A stretch of 64,000 nucleotides of DNA from Vulcanimicrobiota bacterium (GTDB lineage Bacteria; Vulcanimicrobiota; JAJTBE01): assembly GCA_021107945.1 (NCBI GenBank), contig JAIORV010000187.1, forward strand, positions 1 to 64,000. Reading direction: 5' to 3'. A program made the translations under genes and the position numbers. Under the pieces are notes generated by a model. It did not search any database, was not told where the DNA came from, and saw only the letters and a program-made list of their open reading frames with translations. Every line of letters begins with the position of its first letter. Within the stretch, counting starts at the first letter, position 1. This document shows, in pieces, positions 52,569-62,081 of the stretch.

Positions 52569-53843
52569 TTAACTTTTCAATTTCAATAATTTCTTGCTTC
52601 CGTCTTTCATAATAACAGCCCGGATATCCCTGTTGAACATATCGAACGGGATGAGACTCTGTGCGAGGAAGCCCATATTTAGAAGCTCTTTATTCGGAAT
52701 GCTTGAGCCGAATATATTAATTTTATTTTTCATCATTGCTTGTGCCACCATGAAAGCCCTTTGCTCTCCCGGCTTTGTCTGTTTTCCCGACATCGAAAGC
52801 AGGATTGCCGCCGGGTTGGGGAATTTCAGCATTTTCTCTTTGAATCTCATCTCTCCGACTCCCTTACCGATACCTTCCGGGCAACTGCATATAAGATTGA
52901 TAATGCCATCTCTTTTCATGACAGGATTGTCGGAAAGCGCTTGGTATGTGGCGGGTCTGGTTGCCTGATACAGGTTAATATCCTTGGGGTACGGCACTCC
53001 CAGGAAAGCAATATCGAAACCTTTATCCACCTCATATTCAAAAATCTCTCTTGCTTTGACCACCATATTATCAAAAACCGTTCTTGGTTTTCCGGCATCA
53101 ATTTCGAGAATCTTTCCATCTTCGTTTACTATAACATTAATGGAGAAATCAAATGGAACAGGTTCCACTATCTCCCAGAGTGTATCCTGGAACAGGTTTC
53201 CATTCACATTACCGGGAATAGCGCCCGACTTTTCAAGGAAATTCGCCGAGTGGGTAAATTGAATGGTCTCCTCGCCTGCACAACCCACGGCTATGGTCTT
53301 TGCGCCCCCGGAATATCCGGCATATTGATGAAGATCTGTCACGCCCACATTTATTATATGATCCACCATCGTAAGAACCATATTTAAAACAATCGGTGCG
53401 CCGGAGCTTGTTTTTCCCAGTTCCCTGAGTTGGTAGCTATCGCGGCTGTTATGGTTGAGTATTCGAAAATTTGAGCTGGCATAATAACCATATTTTGTTT
53501 TCATTTCTTCCAGGGTCACATCCCTGTGACTGCCCGTACCGATAATAATCGTAATATTCTGCCTTGCAATTCCTGCTTTCTCAAGCTCCACCAAAAGGGG
53601 CGGCAAGAGAATGAAATCGGGTGAGTTACGGGAGATATCCGTCACACATATTGCAATTTGCTCACTTGGCTTTACCAACTTCGATAGTGGAGGAGAATCC
53701 GTCGGATTCCTCAGTAATGTTTTTATATCATTTTCCGGGTTGGTAAGTGGAGCTTTGTTCACCATTGGTATTTCTACGTTATCCCACTTACCGGGGATAT
53801 CCAGCGTAGCGAGTTTTTTTCCATGAAAGACTTCGTATTTCAA
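52569..53843 (-). CDS. larA: LarA-family nickel-pincer racemase
   Basis: This 424-residue protein starts at the TTG with GGGGGAG upstream. It has the DUF2088 LarA fold. The GTGSHRDVTLEEM motif carries one of the conserved His, and LHQYAGYSGGAKTIAVG and IQFTHSANF carry the later His/Lys set. LarA proteins racemise or epimerise 2-hydroxy acids with a nickel-pincer cofactor made by LarB, LarC and LarE, which are not in the window. The adjacent ATPase might import the metal or the substrate, but that is only context. Confidence 0.85.
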   Translation of the reverse strand: MKYEVFHGKKLATLDIPGKWDNVEIPMVNKAPLTNPENDIKTLLRNPTDSPPLSKLVKPSEQIAICVTDISRNSPDFILLPPLLVELEKAGIARQNITIIIGTGSHRDVTLEEMKTKYGYYASSNFRILNHNSRDSYQLRELGKTSSGAPIVLNMVLTMVDHIINVGVTDLHQYAGYSGGAKTIAVGCAGEETIQFTHSANFLEKSGAIPGNVNGNLFQDTLWEIVEPVPFDFSINVIVNEDGKILEIDAGKPRTVFDNMVVKAREIFEYEVDKGFDIAFLGVPYPKDINLYQATRPATYQALSDNPVMKRDGIINLICSCPEGIGKGVGEMRFKEKMLKFPNPAAILLSMSGKQTKPGEQRAFMVAQAMMKNKINIFGSSIPNKELLNMGFLAQSLIPFDMFNRDIRAVIMKDGSKKLLKLKS

Positions 53844-54033
53844 ATGTCTCCCCCCATTTTTTTTGCTAAGTAATTGACACTTATAACTTAGTAATAAACT
53901 GTGAAAAATCCTGCTATAAGTTTGCATTCCTTGTATTTGATCCGACCTTTTCCATCCCGTATTACTTCATTTCATATCGGAGTTGGTAAAGTTTGATTTT
54001 TTTTCGAATTCAAGAATCAACCATCCGAGAATC

Positions 54034-54060
54034 TTGACATTTGAATTATTATGATATAAT
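54034..54060 (+). promoter_or_regulatory. promoter of the corrinoid-activation gene
   Basis: TTGACA (54034-54039) and an extended -10, TGATATAAT (TATAAT at 54055-54060), are separated by 15 bases. The start codon follows 31 bp later. Confidence 0.55.
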
Positions 54061-54090
54061 CTAAAAAAACTGATGGAGTTGTAATATTTC

Positions 54091-54801
54091 ATGTTAACAA
54101 TATACAAAATTGATAGAAATGAATTGAAACCAACACCGGACAAAATCGCCGATGTTCTATATAAAGGAGCCGACAGGAAAACCAGGGATAAATATGCCTC
54201 AAGTAAGCAATTCATCGAAAGATATGAAATTCTTTTGAGTAAATACACGGTCATGCTTCAGTCCAACGGTGTTTCCGAGATAATACAGAACAAAGATTTC
54301 AGAGATATCTTTTATGAATCCCTGCCTGAGTCCTCCCCTATCTATAAAGCGGCAGATTTCTGGGAGACAGGGGCGTTGTTTATCGCCACAATTGGACCCG
54401 CTCTGGAGGAGTCAGTTGCGCAGTTAACAACTAACGGACACCTGACCGATGCACTTTTTCTTGATGCGCTGGGATCGGTGCTTGTGGAGGAGACAGTTGA
54501 GAGAATCCAGAAGGTATGGTCTGGAAATGTAATTAAGGAAAGTGATTTTGGGCGGAATGTGGTCCCTGTTCGATATAGTCCCGGGTATTGTCAATGGGAT
54601 GTAAGAGCTCAGGAAGCTCTATTTGGATATATCGGAGATAAAGGAATACCTGTTTCCCTGACAAGCGGGGGTATGATGATGCCAAGAAAATCGATATCGG
54701 GAATTATGGTCATGGAGAGAACGGATCCCGGGTCTTCCCTTGTTGCTTCATGCCGTATATGTGGCAGAAAGTGTGAATATATGAGGGTCCATAACGGATA
54801 G
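54091..54801 (+). CDS. stand-alone methionine-synthase-activation-domain protein
   Basis: This 236-residue protein matches the B12-dependent methionine synthase activation domain. RYSPGYCQWDVRAQEALF is the AdoMet-binding region, followed by VSLTSGGMMMPRKSISG. It ends with the cysteine cluster CRICGRKCEY, which is not found in MetH itself. In anaerobes stand-alone copies of this domain are thought to reactivate corrinoid methyltransferases. It stands alone behind its own promoter, upstream of ispH. Confidence 0.85.
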   Translation: MLTIYKIDRNELKPTPDKIADVLYKGADRKTRDKYASSKQFIERYEILLSKYTVMLQSNGVSEIIQNKDFRDIFYESLPESSPIYKAADFWETGALFIATIGPALEESVAQLTTNGHLTDALFLDALGSVLVEETVERIQKVWSGNVIKESDFGRNVVPVRYSPGYCQWDVRAQEALFGYIGDKGIPVSLTSGGMMMPRKSISGIMVMERTDPGSSLVASCRICGRKCEYMRVHNG

Positions 54802-54951
54802 CGGAGGCCGGATGACGGAGAACAGAGGAATATAATCACCACGAAGGCACGAAGTTCATGAAGAATTTAGGTAGATTTAAACCTTTCCCGTCTCCCCTTT
54901 CCCATATCCCATGTCCCATATCCCACTTCCCAATAAAGGAGTTTGAAAAAA

Positions 54952-55797
54952 TTGAATATAATAATAGCTGACAAGGCCGGTTTTTGCTTCGGTGTAAAAA
55001 GAGCGATACGAATGGCATACGAGGAGTTAGAGAAAGCCAATGGAAGGCCTGTATATACACTGGGTTCTCTTGTTCACAACCCCCAGGTAATCGAGAAGCT
55101 GGAGGATGATAAAATTAAATCGATTGAGGAGCTTGACGATTATCCCGTAGGACACCTTCTCATTCGCACTCATGGTGTTTCTCCATCAACACGTAAAAGA
55201 GCGGAGGAGCTAGGATATAAGATAGTTGATGCCACCTGCCCCCTTGTGAAGAAAATTCACACAATTGTCTTCAAGCTGAAAGAGTGGGGTTATAAAATCC
55301 TTGTAATAGGACATTCTTCTCACCCCGAGGTTGAGGGAATTGTTGGGGAAGTTGAGAAAGACTGCAAGGTGATAGATAGTGTGGAAGATGCAAAAAGTCT
55401 TGAAAATTATACAAAATTGGGAGTGGTTGTCCAGACCACCGCGCTGTGGTCGAAGTTCCGCGAGATTGCCGGGCATCTTCCGGAAAAAGCACAGGAATGC
55501 CGGATATTCAATACGATATGTCATGCAACAATAGAAAGGCAGGATACCGCATTGAAATTGGCAAAAGAGACAGGAGTGATGATAATCGTCGGAGGCAAAA
55601 AATCCTCAAACACACGAAGATTGCTCGAAATATGCAGAAGTGTAAATCCCAATTCGCATCAGGTCGAATATACGGAGGAACTGCAACCGGAATGGTTTCA
55701 CAATGTGGAGGAAGTTGGAGTGACTGCCGGAGCATCAACACCGGATCACATAATAAGAAAAATAGTTGAAAACATAAAAAACATAGGTACTATCTAA
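54952..55797 (+). CDS. ispH: 4-hydroxy-3-methylbut-2-enyl diphosphate reductase
   Basis: This 281-residue protein starts at the TTG ten bases after AAAGGAG; another in-frame TTG at 54943 is too close to that site. The three iron-sulphur cysteines are in AGFCFGVKRA, DATCPLVKKIH and NTICHATIERQ, with the catalytic Glu in HPEVEGI. It makes IPP and DMAPP at the end of the MEP route. Its 3' end overlaps the convergent pseudokinase gene by 8 bp. The gap upstream has short tandem TCCCATATCCCA words. Confidence 0.95.
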   Translation: MNIIIADKAGFCFGVKRAIRMAYEELEKANGRPVYTLGSLVHNPQVIEKLEDDKIKSIEELDDYPVGHLLIRTHGVSPSTRKRAEELGYKIVDATCPLVKKIHTIVFKLKEWGYKILVIGHSSHPEVEGIVGEVEKDCKVIDSVEDAKSLENYTKLGVVVQTTALWSKFREIAGHLPEKAQECRIFNTICHATIERQDTALKLAKETGVMIIVGGKKSSNTRRLLEICRSVNPNSHQVEYTEELQPEWFHNVEEVGVTAGASTPDHIIRKIVENIKNIGTI

Positions 55798-58012
55798 AAA
55801 AGCACATCGAGGAAGACTTCCTGCCCAGGTTAATTCTCTTGAGAATCTTGCCCGTGGAAGCTATTACCGCCACATCCTTTGTCCCCTCATTGAGAATCCA
55901 GAAAGATGAACTCTTAGCATTATAATAGATCTTTGAGGGTTTCCCGTTCACCTGGATCGGCTCACTGAATTTCTCGGTTTCCGGATCAAATGAAACCACC
56001 TGGTTTGAATCTGCAGATGTAATCCAGATTGTGTTATTTGTGGTATCCATAGTCATGTCCGATGGAATCATTTTTTCCGATAGTGGGTATTCACTTATTT
56101 GCGATAATTCCTTTTCCCCGGATGGAGCTTTCTCGCCGGAAGTCGGCAAGTTTTCAAAACCGACAGGCGATTCATCTGAAACCTGCTTCTTTTTTTGGGG
56201 AATCTCGACCGGTATTTTCAACAAACTCTTGCGCTCGGTGTCCAGGGCAAAAATATGTTTATTACCCTTTGCAAGCAACATTTTGCCGGGTCTGCCCTTA
56301 AGAATAAAAGTCCTCTTGGGGCTACCCGTGAAGGAGTCAAGAAAATAGATGTTTCTTGCCCCTCGATTCGCCACAACTAGAGTGGAGGAGGGCATCTTCT
56401 TCTTTTTTTCCTTTCGCCTCCCGGTGAAGATATCTCCGGTTTTCTCTGCCTGGTTCTTTTTTTCTTTCGCCTCCCGGAGCATTTTCTTTCTCAATTCCTT
56501 TTGCTCCGTGGTCATTGGAATATAGAGAAAAGAGACAGGCTCTATTCCTGTGGGGAAAACCCTCTCCATTCTCATATTTTTAATATTGATGACGGAAACA
56601 TTTGACTTGTTTTTATGAAGGACAAAAAGCCTTTTCTTTTCTTCATCCGTGATCATGAGACCGGGATCGTTGTCGGTTCGGATTAAACCGATCTCATTAT
56701 TTGAGCTGATTTCCAAAATGCGAATTCTATTGCCGCCTTTTGCGGAGATAAGAAGTACCTCTTTCATCACTTTTTTCGATTTCTTTCCTGCTTTCTTATC
56801 TTTGGGAAGTGAAAGAACCATAGGCAACACATCAACGGGCTCATAATCAAGCTTCTTTTCATTATGCATCTCAAAAAATTCCGCACGTATCGTAAACAGT
56901 TCATTCTGTCCCGCCACAAAAGCAAGCTCCCCTTGGGGAGCAACATAAACACTTTGAATTACGTGAAAAACTCCCATTAAAACAATGAAAAGCACAAAAA
57001 TCACTTCAAACGCAACCATATAAGACTTCTGGTTCAAGAATGCGCTCATCCATTCATATGCGAATGTAAAATCAGGTCTTATATCGATTTTCGGGAATAC
57101 AATTCCCTTTCTCTTTACCTCTTCTTCTTTATCGGGAGCGAGTGTACCCTCAAGTCTTGCTTTGAACTCCTTTATGGAACCTATACTTTTTTGATTGGGA
57201 TTGCATGTTACCTGTAAAAGCTTTCTCATCTTGGGAAGCATTTCCCGTAAGGCCTGCGGATCAAGTGCATTCTCATCATATTCTTCTTTTGTCATCAGAA
57301 AATATAGAACCTGGGAAAGCTTTGTTATATCTTCATAAAGTTTTTCCGGGTTATCGGGCATAAATTCAAGTGTGCGGTCAACATCAAAAAATCTCTGGAG
57401 ATCATAGTTGATAACATTCAGAACGCCTTCACCATCAACCACAATTGTTTCGGGGGTAAAATCTCCCAGAGTGAAAGGCTTGGGACGGTAATGCATAAAT
57501 TCTATTGCGTCACAAAGCTCAAGTCCCCATTCCACAACTTTTTCAGGGGGAAATGTCGTCGTGCTCATCTCCGAAAGTCTCTCCAGATCAAGTCCTTCCA
57601 CATATTCCATGACGCAATATGTCCTGTTGTTTTCCATGAAGCCTACATAGACCTCTGCAAGGTTCTTGTGTTTGAAAGTGTGAAGAATACGAACTATCTC
57701 CCTGAATTTCTCCCTTCGTTCCTTTAATTCGCTATGTGGCATGGAAACGGGAATTATCTCCCGAAGTATGAATTTCTTATCGGTGATTTTTATATCTTTT
57801 ACCAGGTATGTGGCACGGTTCTCTTTATCAGTGATCACTTTTATAACTTTATATTTTTCGCTTATTATGGAGCCTTGCAAAAGTGCTTTCCCCCCGGAGG
57901 ACTTTTCCCCGGAGGACTTTTTTTTGGAAGATTTCCCCTCCAACTTTGCAATCTCTTCCTTAATTTTTTCATCACCGACAATTGATGCCAGGTCTTTAAA
58001 TTCAGGGCACAT
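55790..58012 (-). CDS. membrane pseudokinase with C-terminal beta-propeller
   Basis: This 740-residue protein has a Ser/Thr kinase-like domain (about 50-290) that has lost key residues. The glycine loop is gone, the beta-3 Lys is Arg (R84 in FILREI), and DFG is replaced by NYD (202-204), while the catalytic-loop Asp is kept in LGDFTPETI (D184). A transmembrane helix (331-353) is followed by about 380 residues of propeller blades (for example NRIRILEISSNNEIG, then NTIWITSADSNQVVSFDP). Such a protein probably senses or scaffolds at the membrane without phosphorylating anything. Confidence 0.8.
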   Translation of the reverse strand: MCPEFKDLASIVGDEKIKEEIAKLEGKSSKKKSSGEKSSGGKALLQGSIISEKYKVIKVITDKENRATYLVKDIKITDKKFILREIIPVSMPHSELKERREKFREIVRILHTFKHKNLAEVYVGFMENNRTYCVMEYVEGLDLERLSEMSTTTFPPEKVVEWGLELCDAIEFMHYRPKPFTLGDFTPETIVVDGEGVLNVINYDLQRFFDVDRTLEFMPDNPEKLYEDITKLSQVLYFLMTKEEYDENALDPQALREMLPKMRKLLQVTCNPNQKSIGSIKEFKARLEGTLAPDKEEEVKRKGIVFPKIDIRPDFTFAYEWMSAFLNQKSYMVAFEVIFVLFIVLMGVFHVIQSVYVAPQGELAFVAGQNELFTIRAEFFEMHNEKKLDYEPVDVLPMVLSLPKDKKAGKKSKKVMKEVLLISAKGGNRIRILEISSNNEIGLIRTDNDPGLMITDEEKKRLFVLHKNKSNVSVINIKNMRMERVFPTGIEPVSFLYIPMTTEQKELRKKMLREAKEKKNQAEKTGDIFTGRRKEKKKKMPSSTLVVANRGARNIYFLDSFTGSPKRTFILKGRPGKMLLAKGNKHIFALDTERKSLLKIPVEIPQKKKQVSDESPVGFENLPTSGEKAPSGEKELSQISEYPLSEKMIPSDMTMDTTNNTIWITSADSNQVVSFDPETEKFSEPIQVNGKPSKIYYNAKSSSFWILNEGTKDVAVIASTGKILKRINLGRKSSSMCFFR

Positions 58013-58314
58013 TATTCTCTATTCCCCTTTTGATCTTTTTCTGTATTAAAATCCCGTTTTATTTAAACCAAATAAAAAAAGCCTGCACCCACTTATACGA
58101 CATTCTAATTTAATTCCCCTCTATGAGTCCTGACTGTTTTTATAGAAAAAACTTGACAAGAATAAATCGGAGGAATACAAAACCCGTTCTTACCAGGGCT
58201 TTGCCAGGAATGCTTACTCTCGTATTCCATTCAGGAGCATGCAGGTCACGCGGAGGATAATCCTTCATTTTTCATGTCTCCGCGATCTCTGCGACCTCTG
58301 CAGTGAATAGCAAC
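58013..58314. other. Gap with a dispersed-repeat copy
   Basis: Around 58163-58205 the minus strand carries CCTGGTAAGAACGGGTTTTG, the family also found near 16.8, 45.2 and 51.4 kb. ACCTCTGCAGTGAA-type words come at its end. No gene is seen. Confidence 0.55.
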
Positions 58315-59721
58315 CTAATATCTCTGCCAAGAAACAACACTTATTACTCTAATGTCGTCGGCAAGTCTTCCCAATGCCACATCGTAATGAAAATCCGGGT
58401 GTCCGTGGACCCATATTGTCTCACCCACAAGAGCTCCATACAATTCCGCGTTTCCACGCATATTAATCTCCGCGTTAGGAGCATAGACTCCGAGATATGC
58501 CTCCGAGTTTCCTGTAAGATCGAGAGTTGTGCAGTTTTGAGTTCCATAGATGAGAAGATCCGTGGGCTTCGGTGCTCCGCCGTCGTGATCGTTATATATG
58601 CTGCCGGTTGAGGATCCTCCTGTAAGTTTCATATCGCCGTTTAAATAGATTTTGACGGGACCTCCTGTAGTGTTAACCTGTATCTCTCCCTGTGCCGCAA
58701 TATTTATACCGTCAAATACATACGTTCCCGGTCCGGTAAGAACAACCTCCTGGTGGTTTGACACATTCAGAGTTCCACTGTATTGACCCGGAGCAAGTGG
58801 AATCGTAGTACTTCCACCACCGCCTCCCCCTCCCGGCGCCCTACTGGACAGGTGAGCAAATTTATATTTCCCCTTTTCCGAGAGATATTTCGATGAATAT
58901 GCAATATAAGTACGAATATGGCTTACTGATGACGGGAGGACCATCTGTGGCAATCCGGACGGTATCTGAACATCAGGCATCGGAATCTCCTGGGGAAGTA
59001 TCTCCTCATCACCCGTTATCGAGGGATGACCTGTAACGGTAATTGCTCCGTTTGTGCCAAGAATTGAGCCGGGACCTACCCATAGAGATCCGTCAATGGA
59101 TGCCGCGCTTCCATTTATTGTAATGGCTCCCTGCTGATTGCCGTTTGTCCCGGTATCTCCCTCACCGGACAGGTTTTGCCCGGTAGATGAATCATATGCA
59201 TCAATGTTGATATTACCGTTAAATCTAACACTGTCATCTCCAAAGAGTCCGAATTCATCAAACGGTGTTCCTTTTTTCAGCATTGTTCCCACGTGCTTTG
59301 CTGCCCTTTCATTTGCAGTGGTTCCCACCCTGCCTGTTGATACTATATATGCATATCCCGGTGGAACAACCACATCTTTAAAGCCTGCCATATCCTGTGA
59401 TCCGCTGTAATTATTCCAGATCTGCACGGTGTAAGTATCGTCGCTTGATTCCAACTTGACTTCATTATATGTGAGCGTGGTATCCTGTTCGCTAACGGTT
59501 CCGTCCCAGGTAAGATCCGCTCTCGATTTCGCGATCCCTCTCGCAAGACCGGCCTCAGCGGCATAAAATGCCCGGGTGTTATATTTATCCTTATTTACAA
59601 AATTGAGGTCTCTCATTCCCACCGCCGAAATGGCAAGTCCAATAACGGAAACCACCAGGATTATTATGAGCACCAGGGCAATTGATATTCCACTTGATTT
59701 ATTATATTTCTTCACAGACAT
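58315..59721 (-). CDS. PilX-like protein with DUF7305-like beta-helix (copy 1)
   Basis: This 468-residue protein starts at the ATG eight bases after GAGG. A hydrophobic N-terminal helix (ISIALVLIIILVVSVIGLAI) and the PilX-type ARAFYAAEAGLARGIAKSR helix are followed by a long beta-helix-like region (about 155-455) with repeats such as GNINIDAYDSSTG and AEINMRGNAELYGALVGE, as in DUF7305 proteins. It is the last gene of a three-gene minor-pilin set and overlaps the end of the gene before it. Confidence 0.8.
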   Translation of the reverse strand: MSVKKYNKSSGISIALVLIIILVVSVIGLAISAVGMRDLNFVNKDKYNTRAFYAAEAGLARGIAKSRADLTWDGTVSEQDTTLTYNEVKLESSDDTYTVQIWNNYSGSQDMAGFKDVVVPPGYAYIVSTGRVGTTANERAAKHVGTMLKKGTPFDEFGLFGDDSVRFNGNINIDAYDSSTGQNLSGEGDTGTNGNQQGAITINGSAASIDGSLWVGPGSILGTNGAITVTGHPSITGDEEILPQEIPMPDVQIPSGLPQMVLPSSVSHIRTYIAYSSKYLSEKGKYKFAHLSSRAPGGGGGGGSTTIPLAPGQYSGTLNVSNHQEVVLTGPGTYVFDGINIAAQGEIQVNTTGGPVKIYLNGDMKLTGGSSTGSIYNDHDGGAPKPTDLLIYGTQNCTTLDLTGNSEAYLGVYAPNAEINMRGNAELYGALVGETIWVHGHPDFHYDVALGRLADDIRVISVVSWQRY

Positions 59722-59731
59722 TTTTAACACC

Positions 59732-60349
59732 TCAATTTCTTACAAATATAGACGTTTGAACCGCCAGTTGGTTGGGCTTTGTCGTATCGGTGGTCTGATC
59801 AAAAACCAGATTGAAATCATATCTTTGTAAATCGGTGGCTTTTACAATTGTCATGCTCTGCATGCCCCTCCCCACGGAAATGTCCTTTAACGAGGACTGA
59901 GCAAACTGCTGAACACTAGTGTAAGGACAGACTCCAGGATCGCTTGAAGGGGTTGTAAGATAGCTCTCTTTGAGCATTAAGTCATACCTGCCGTTGCCGA
60001 TATCTTTCAGATAATAGCATACCCATTTCTGCCATTTCAGTTGTCCGTCGCTGTCAAATTCATAATTGCCGTTGCTGTTCCTCGCCGAGACAAATATAAG
60101 TCCGGAAGGATTCTGAGATGTTTCAATAATAATAGATGATCCTCTTGTTCCCGCCATATCACCGCAAAGCTTTGACATCACCAACAAGGCATTTTGATGA
60201 AGAACGGTTCTTGTCTCTCCCACCCGGAAATATTTCATACTTGAAACGAATACACCATAAATACCGGTAAGAACAATCCCCAGAAGCACTGCGTAAACCA
60301 TTGTCTCTGCCAAAGTCATACCTTTATTTTTTTTTCTTAATTTAGTCAT
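59732..60349 (-). CDS. PilW-like pseudopilin (copy 1)
   Basis: This 205-residue protein has the cleavage site KG^MTLAETMVYAVLLG (Gly10, Glu at +5) and the LVMSKLCGDMAG helix. The remainder resembles its paralogue at 61459-62058, including FDSDGQLKWQKWVCYYLKD. It starts behind GGGGAGG. Confidence 0.85.
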   Translation of the reverse strand: MTKLRKKNKGMTLAETMVYAVLLGIVLTGIYGVFVSSMKYFRVGETRTVLHQNALLVMSKLCGDMAGTRGSSIIIETSQNPSGLIFVSARNSNGNYEFDSDGQLKWQKWVCYYLKDIGNGRYDLMLKESYLTTPSSDPGVCPYTSVQQFAQSSLKDISVGRGMQSMTIVKATDLQRYDFNLVFDQTTDTTKPNQLAVQTSIFVRN

Positions 60350-60451
60350 TTGATTTTCCTCCCCGGAGATAATTACTCAATTTATGAAAAGCCATTATAA
60401 TCGAGGTTGGAAGCCTCTCCTACAGTGAAGAATATTGGTATATAATGAAAA

Positions 60452-60910
60452 CTATTGTTCGGGATTATTGAGCATAGTCTCAAGTTGAACATAGTAGAAT
60501 TTGTCTCCTCTGGAAGATCCGATCACCCAGCTTACCTGGACTCGCACAACTTTAATGTTGTCCGGGTCTTCAGTAAGCGGGTCTATTCTAATAATTGAAT
60601 TGAATGTTGTATTATGAGTTACCCCGTTTATTGTCGATGTCACGACGGTAGGCGGTCGCTCATTAATCTCGTCATTATCCATGGATAACTCGTCCCATTG
60701 CAATGTTTTCAGGAATTCAATCTCCTGTGTCGCCACTTGGTTGGCCAGGAAATTCTTTTCCGCTTTCGTAATTGCCTGCATGGCAACAGGAAATGTGCCA
60801 TATATTGCAAGAAGACTGACAGCAAAAATTGTCAGGGCAATTAATAACTCGATAAGACTGAAGCCTCTTTGCTTCCCGGAGGGCCACTTTCTTCCGGAGA
60901 ATCTGACCAT
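60452..60910 (-). CDS. PilV-like pseudopilin (copy 1)
   Basis: This 152-residue protein is read from the ATG eight bases after GGGAAG. The cleavage site is RG^FSLIELLIALTIF with Glu at +5. The rest resembles PilV/GspI, with ANQVATQEIEFLKTLQWDEL. It is the first gene of the set; a gap of about 100 bp follows it, with a repeat word at 60403-60425. Confidence 0.85.
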   Translation of the reverse strand: MVRFSGRKWPSGKQRGFSLIELLIALTIFAVSLLAIYGTFPVAMQAITKAEKNFLANQVATQEIEFLKTLQWDELSMDNDEINERPPTVVTSTINGVTHNTTFNSIIRIDPLTEDPDNIKVVRVQVSWVIGSSRGDKFYYVQLETMLNNPEQ

Positions 60911-61458
60911 AAAAATCACTTCCCGCTTTTAAATACTATTAAAGTTATACACTTTTCCCCGTTGATTCGATCCTGATAAAATTCTCGCCCCATTAATAGT
61001 TATTCCCTGAGTTCCAAAAGATTCCCATAAAGAAAGCTTTTATTCGGCCAAAGAATCCGGCCTTACTTTGAATTATTACACCACATAGGATATTATAACT
61101 CAATCAACAGGAAATTTCTTGTGATTTCAATCACATGATGTTACTATATTCAACAACAAAACCATTTATCATTCCGAAATAAAATAAAAAAACATTGCCA
61201 TGAACCGACTATTAATGTTTCGGTGGATTCAAGGTTCTTCAGGTTTATGTTATATTCAAAATGAATGTTGCGGAGACAGTAACATTAATGGTTTTGTGAG
61301 GCAGGTTGTCCGGCAGTTTGACATCTTTTAAATATTATTCACAGGAGCCGGTTTATTAATAGAGCGACAGCGATAATTATTAAGAGTAGTAATATAGTTT
61401 TAACAATTGGCAACCCGGATTCATTTTTTCAACAACCTGTGAAACATTGTCTGCTCAT
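60911..61458. other. Non-coding gap between the two pseudopilin sets
   Basis: No gene is supported. The stretch is AT-rich without a strong repeat. The promoter of the copy-1 set must lie at its left part, but no clear box pair is seen. Confidence 0.5.
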
Positions 61459-62058
61459 TTAATTCCTGATGAGTATCTCTGTTACCCCCTGAATTTGATT
61501 GAGCCTCGTTGAATCCGTGGTCATATCAACAAGCAGTGAAACTTTGTAGCCTCCAGCGTAACCGGCATTCTCTACGGTAAATGTCCTGACTCCATCCGAT
61601 ATTTTTCTTTCCGGCACACTTGCACCTGAGAATTGACTGACAGTATCAAACGGCGGGCTTCCGGGATCTACCGAAGGAGAAGAGATTGGAATTTCTTTCT
61701 TTACGAGGATTTTATCATCCCCGGAATTCTTGATAAAATAGCAGACCCATTTTTGCCAGTATAATGAGCCGTCGCTTGCAAAGCTGAATCCCCCCGCAGC
61801 GTTTCTGGGAGAAGCGAAAATCATCCCGTTCTGTTCGATTTGCAGGCTATTACGATTTGCCACGCTCAAATCATGGGAGATGTGTGACATGGATACAAGG
61901 AGTCTTTGCTGTAAAGTGGTTTCTATGTCAATGAGGCGATAATATTTCAAGCTGTTTATTACAAAAGTACCTGCAAATAAAATAATTATAAGCAGAACGC
62001 CCATATAGGACATCACTTCCGCCAGGGTAAACCCTTTGGACTTTCTTTTCACGGGCAT
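61459..62058 (-). CDS. PilW-like pseudopilin (copy 2)
   Basis: This 199-residue protein starts at the ATG behind AGGAGT. The cleavage site is KG^FTLAEVMSYMGVLL with Glu at +5. The C-terminal half closely matches copy 1 (FASDGSLYWQKWVCYFIKN). It sits 23 bp after the PilV-like gene of its set. Confidence 0.85.
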   Translation of the reverse strand: MPVKRKSKGFTLAEVMSYMGVLLIIILFAGTFVINSLKYYRLIDIETTLQQRLLVSMSHISHDLSVANRNSLQIEQNGMIFASPRNAAGGFSFASDGSLYWQKWVCYFIKNSGDDKILVKKEIPISSPSVDPGSPPFDTVSQFSGASVPERKISDGVRTFTVENAGYAGGYKVSLLVDMTTDSTRLNQIQGVTEILIRN

Positions 62059-62081
62059 TATTAACAACTCCTGATTTCTTA

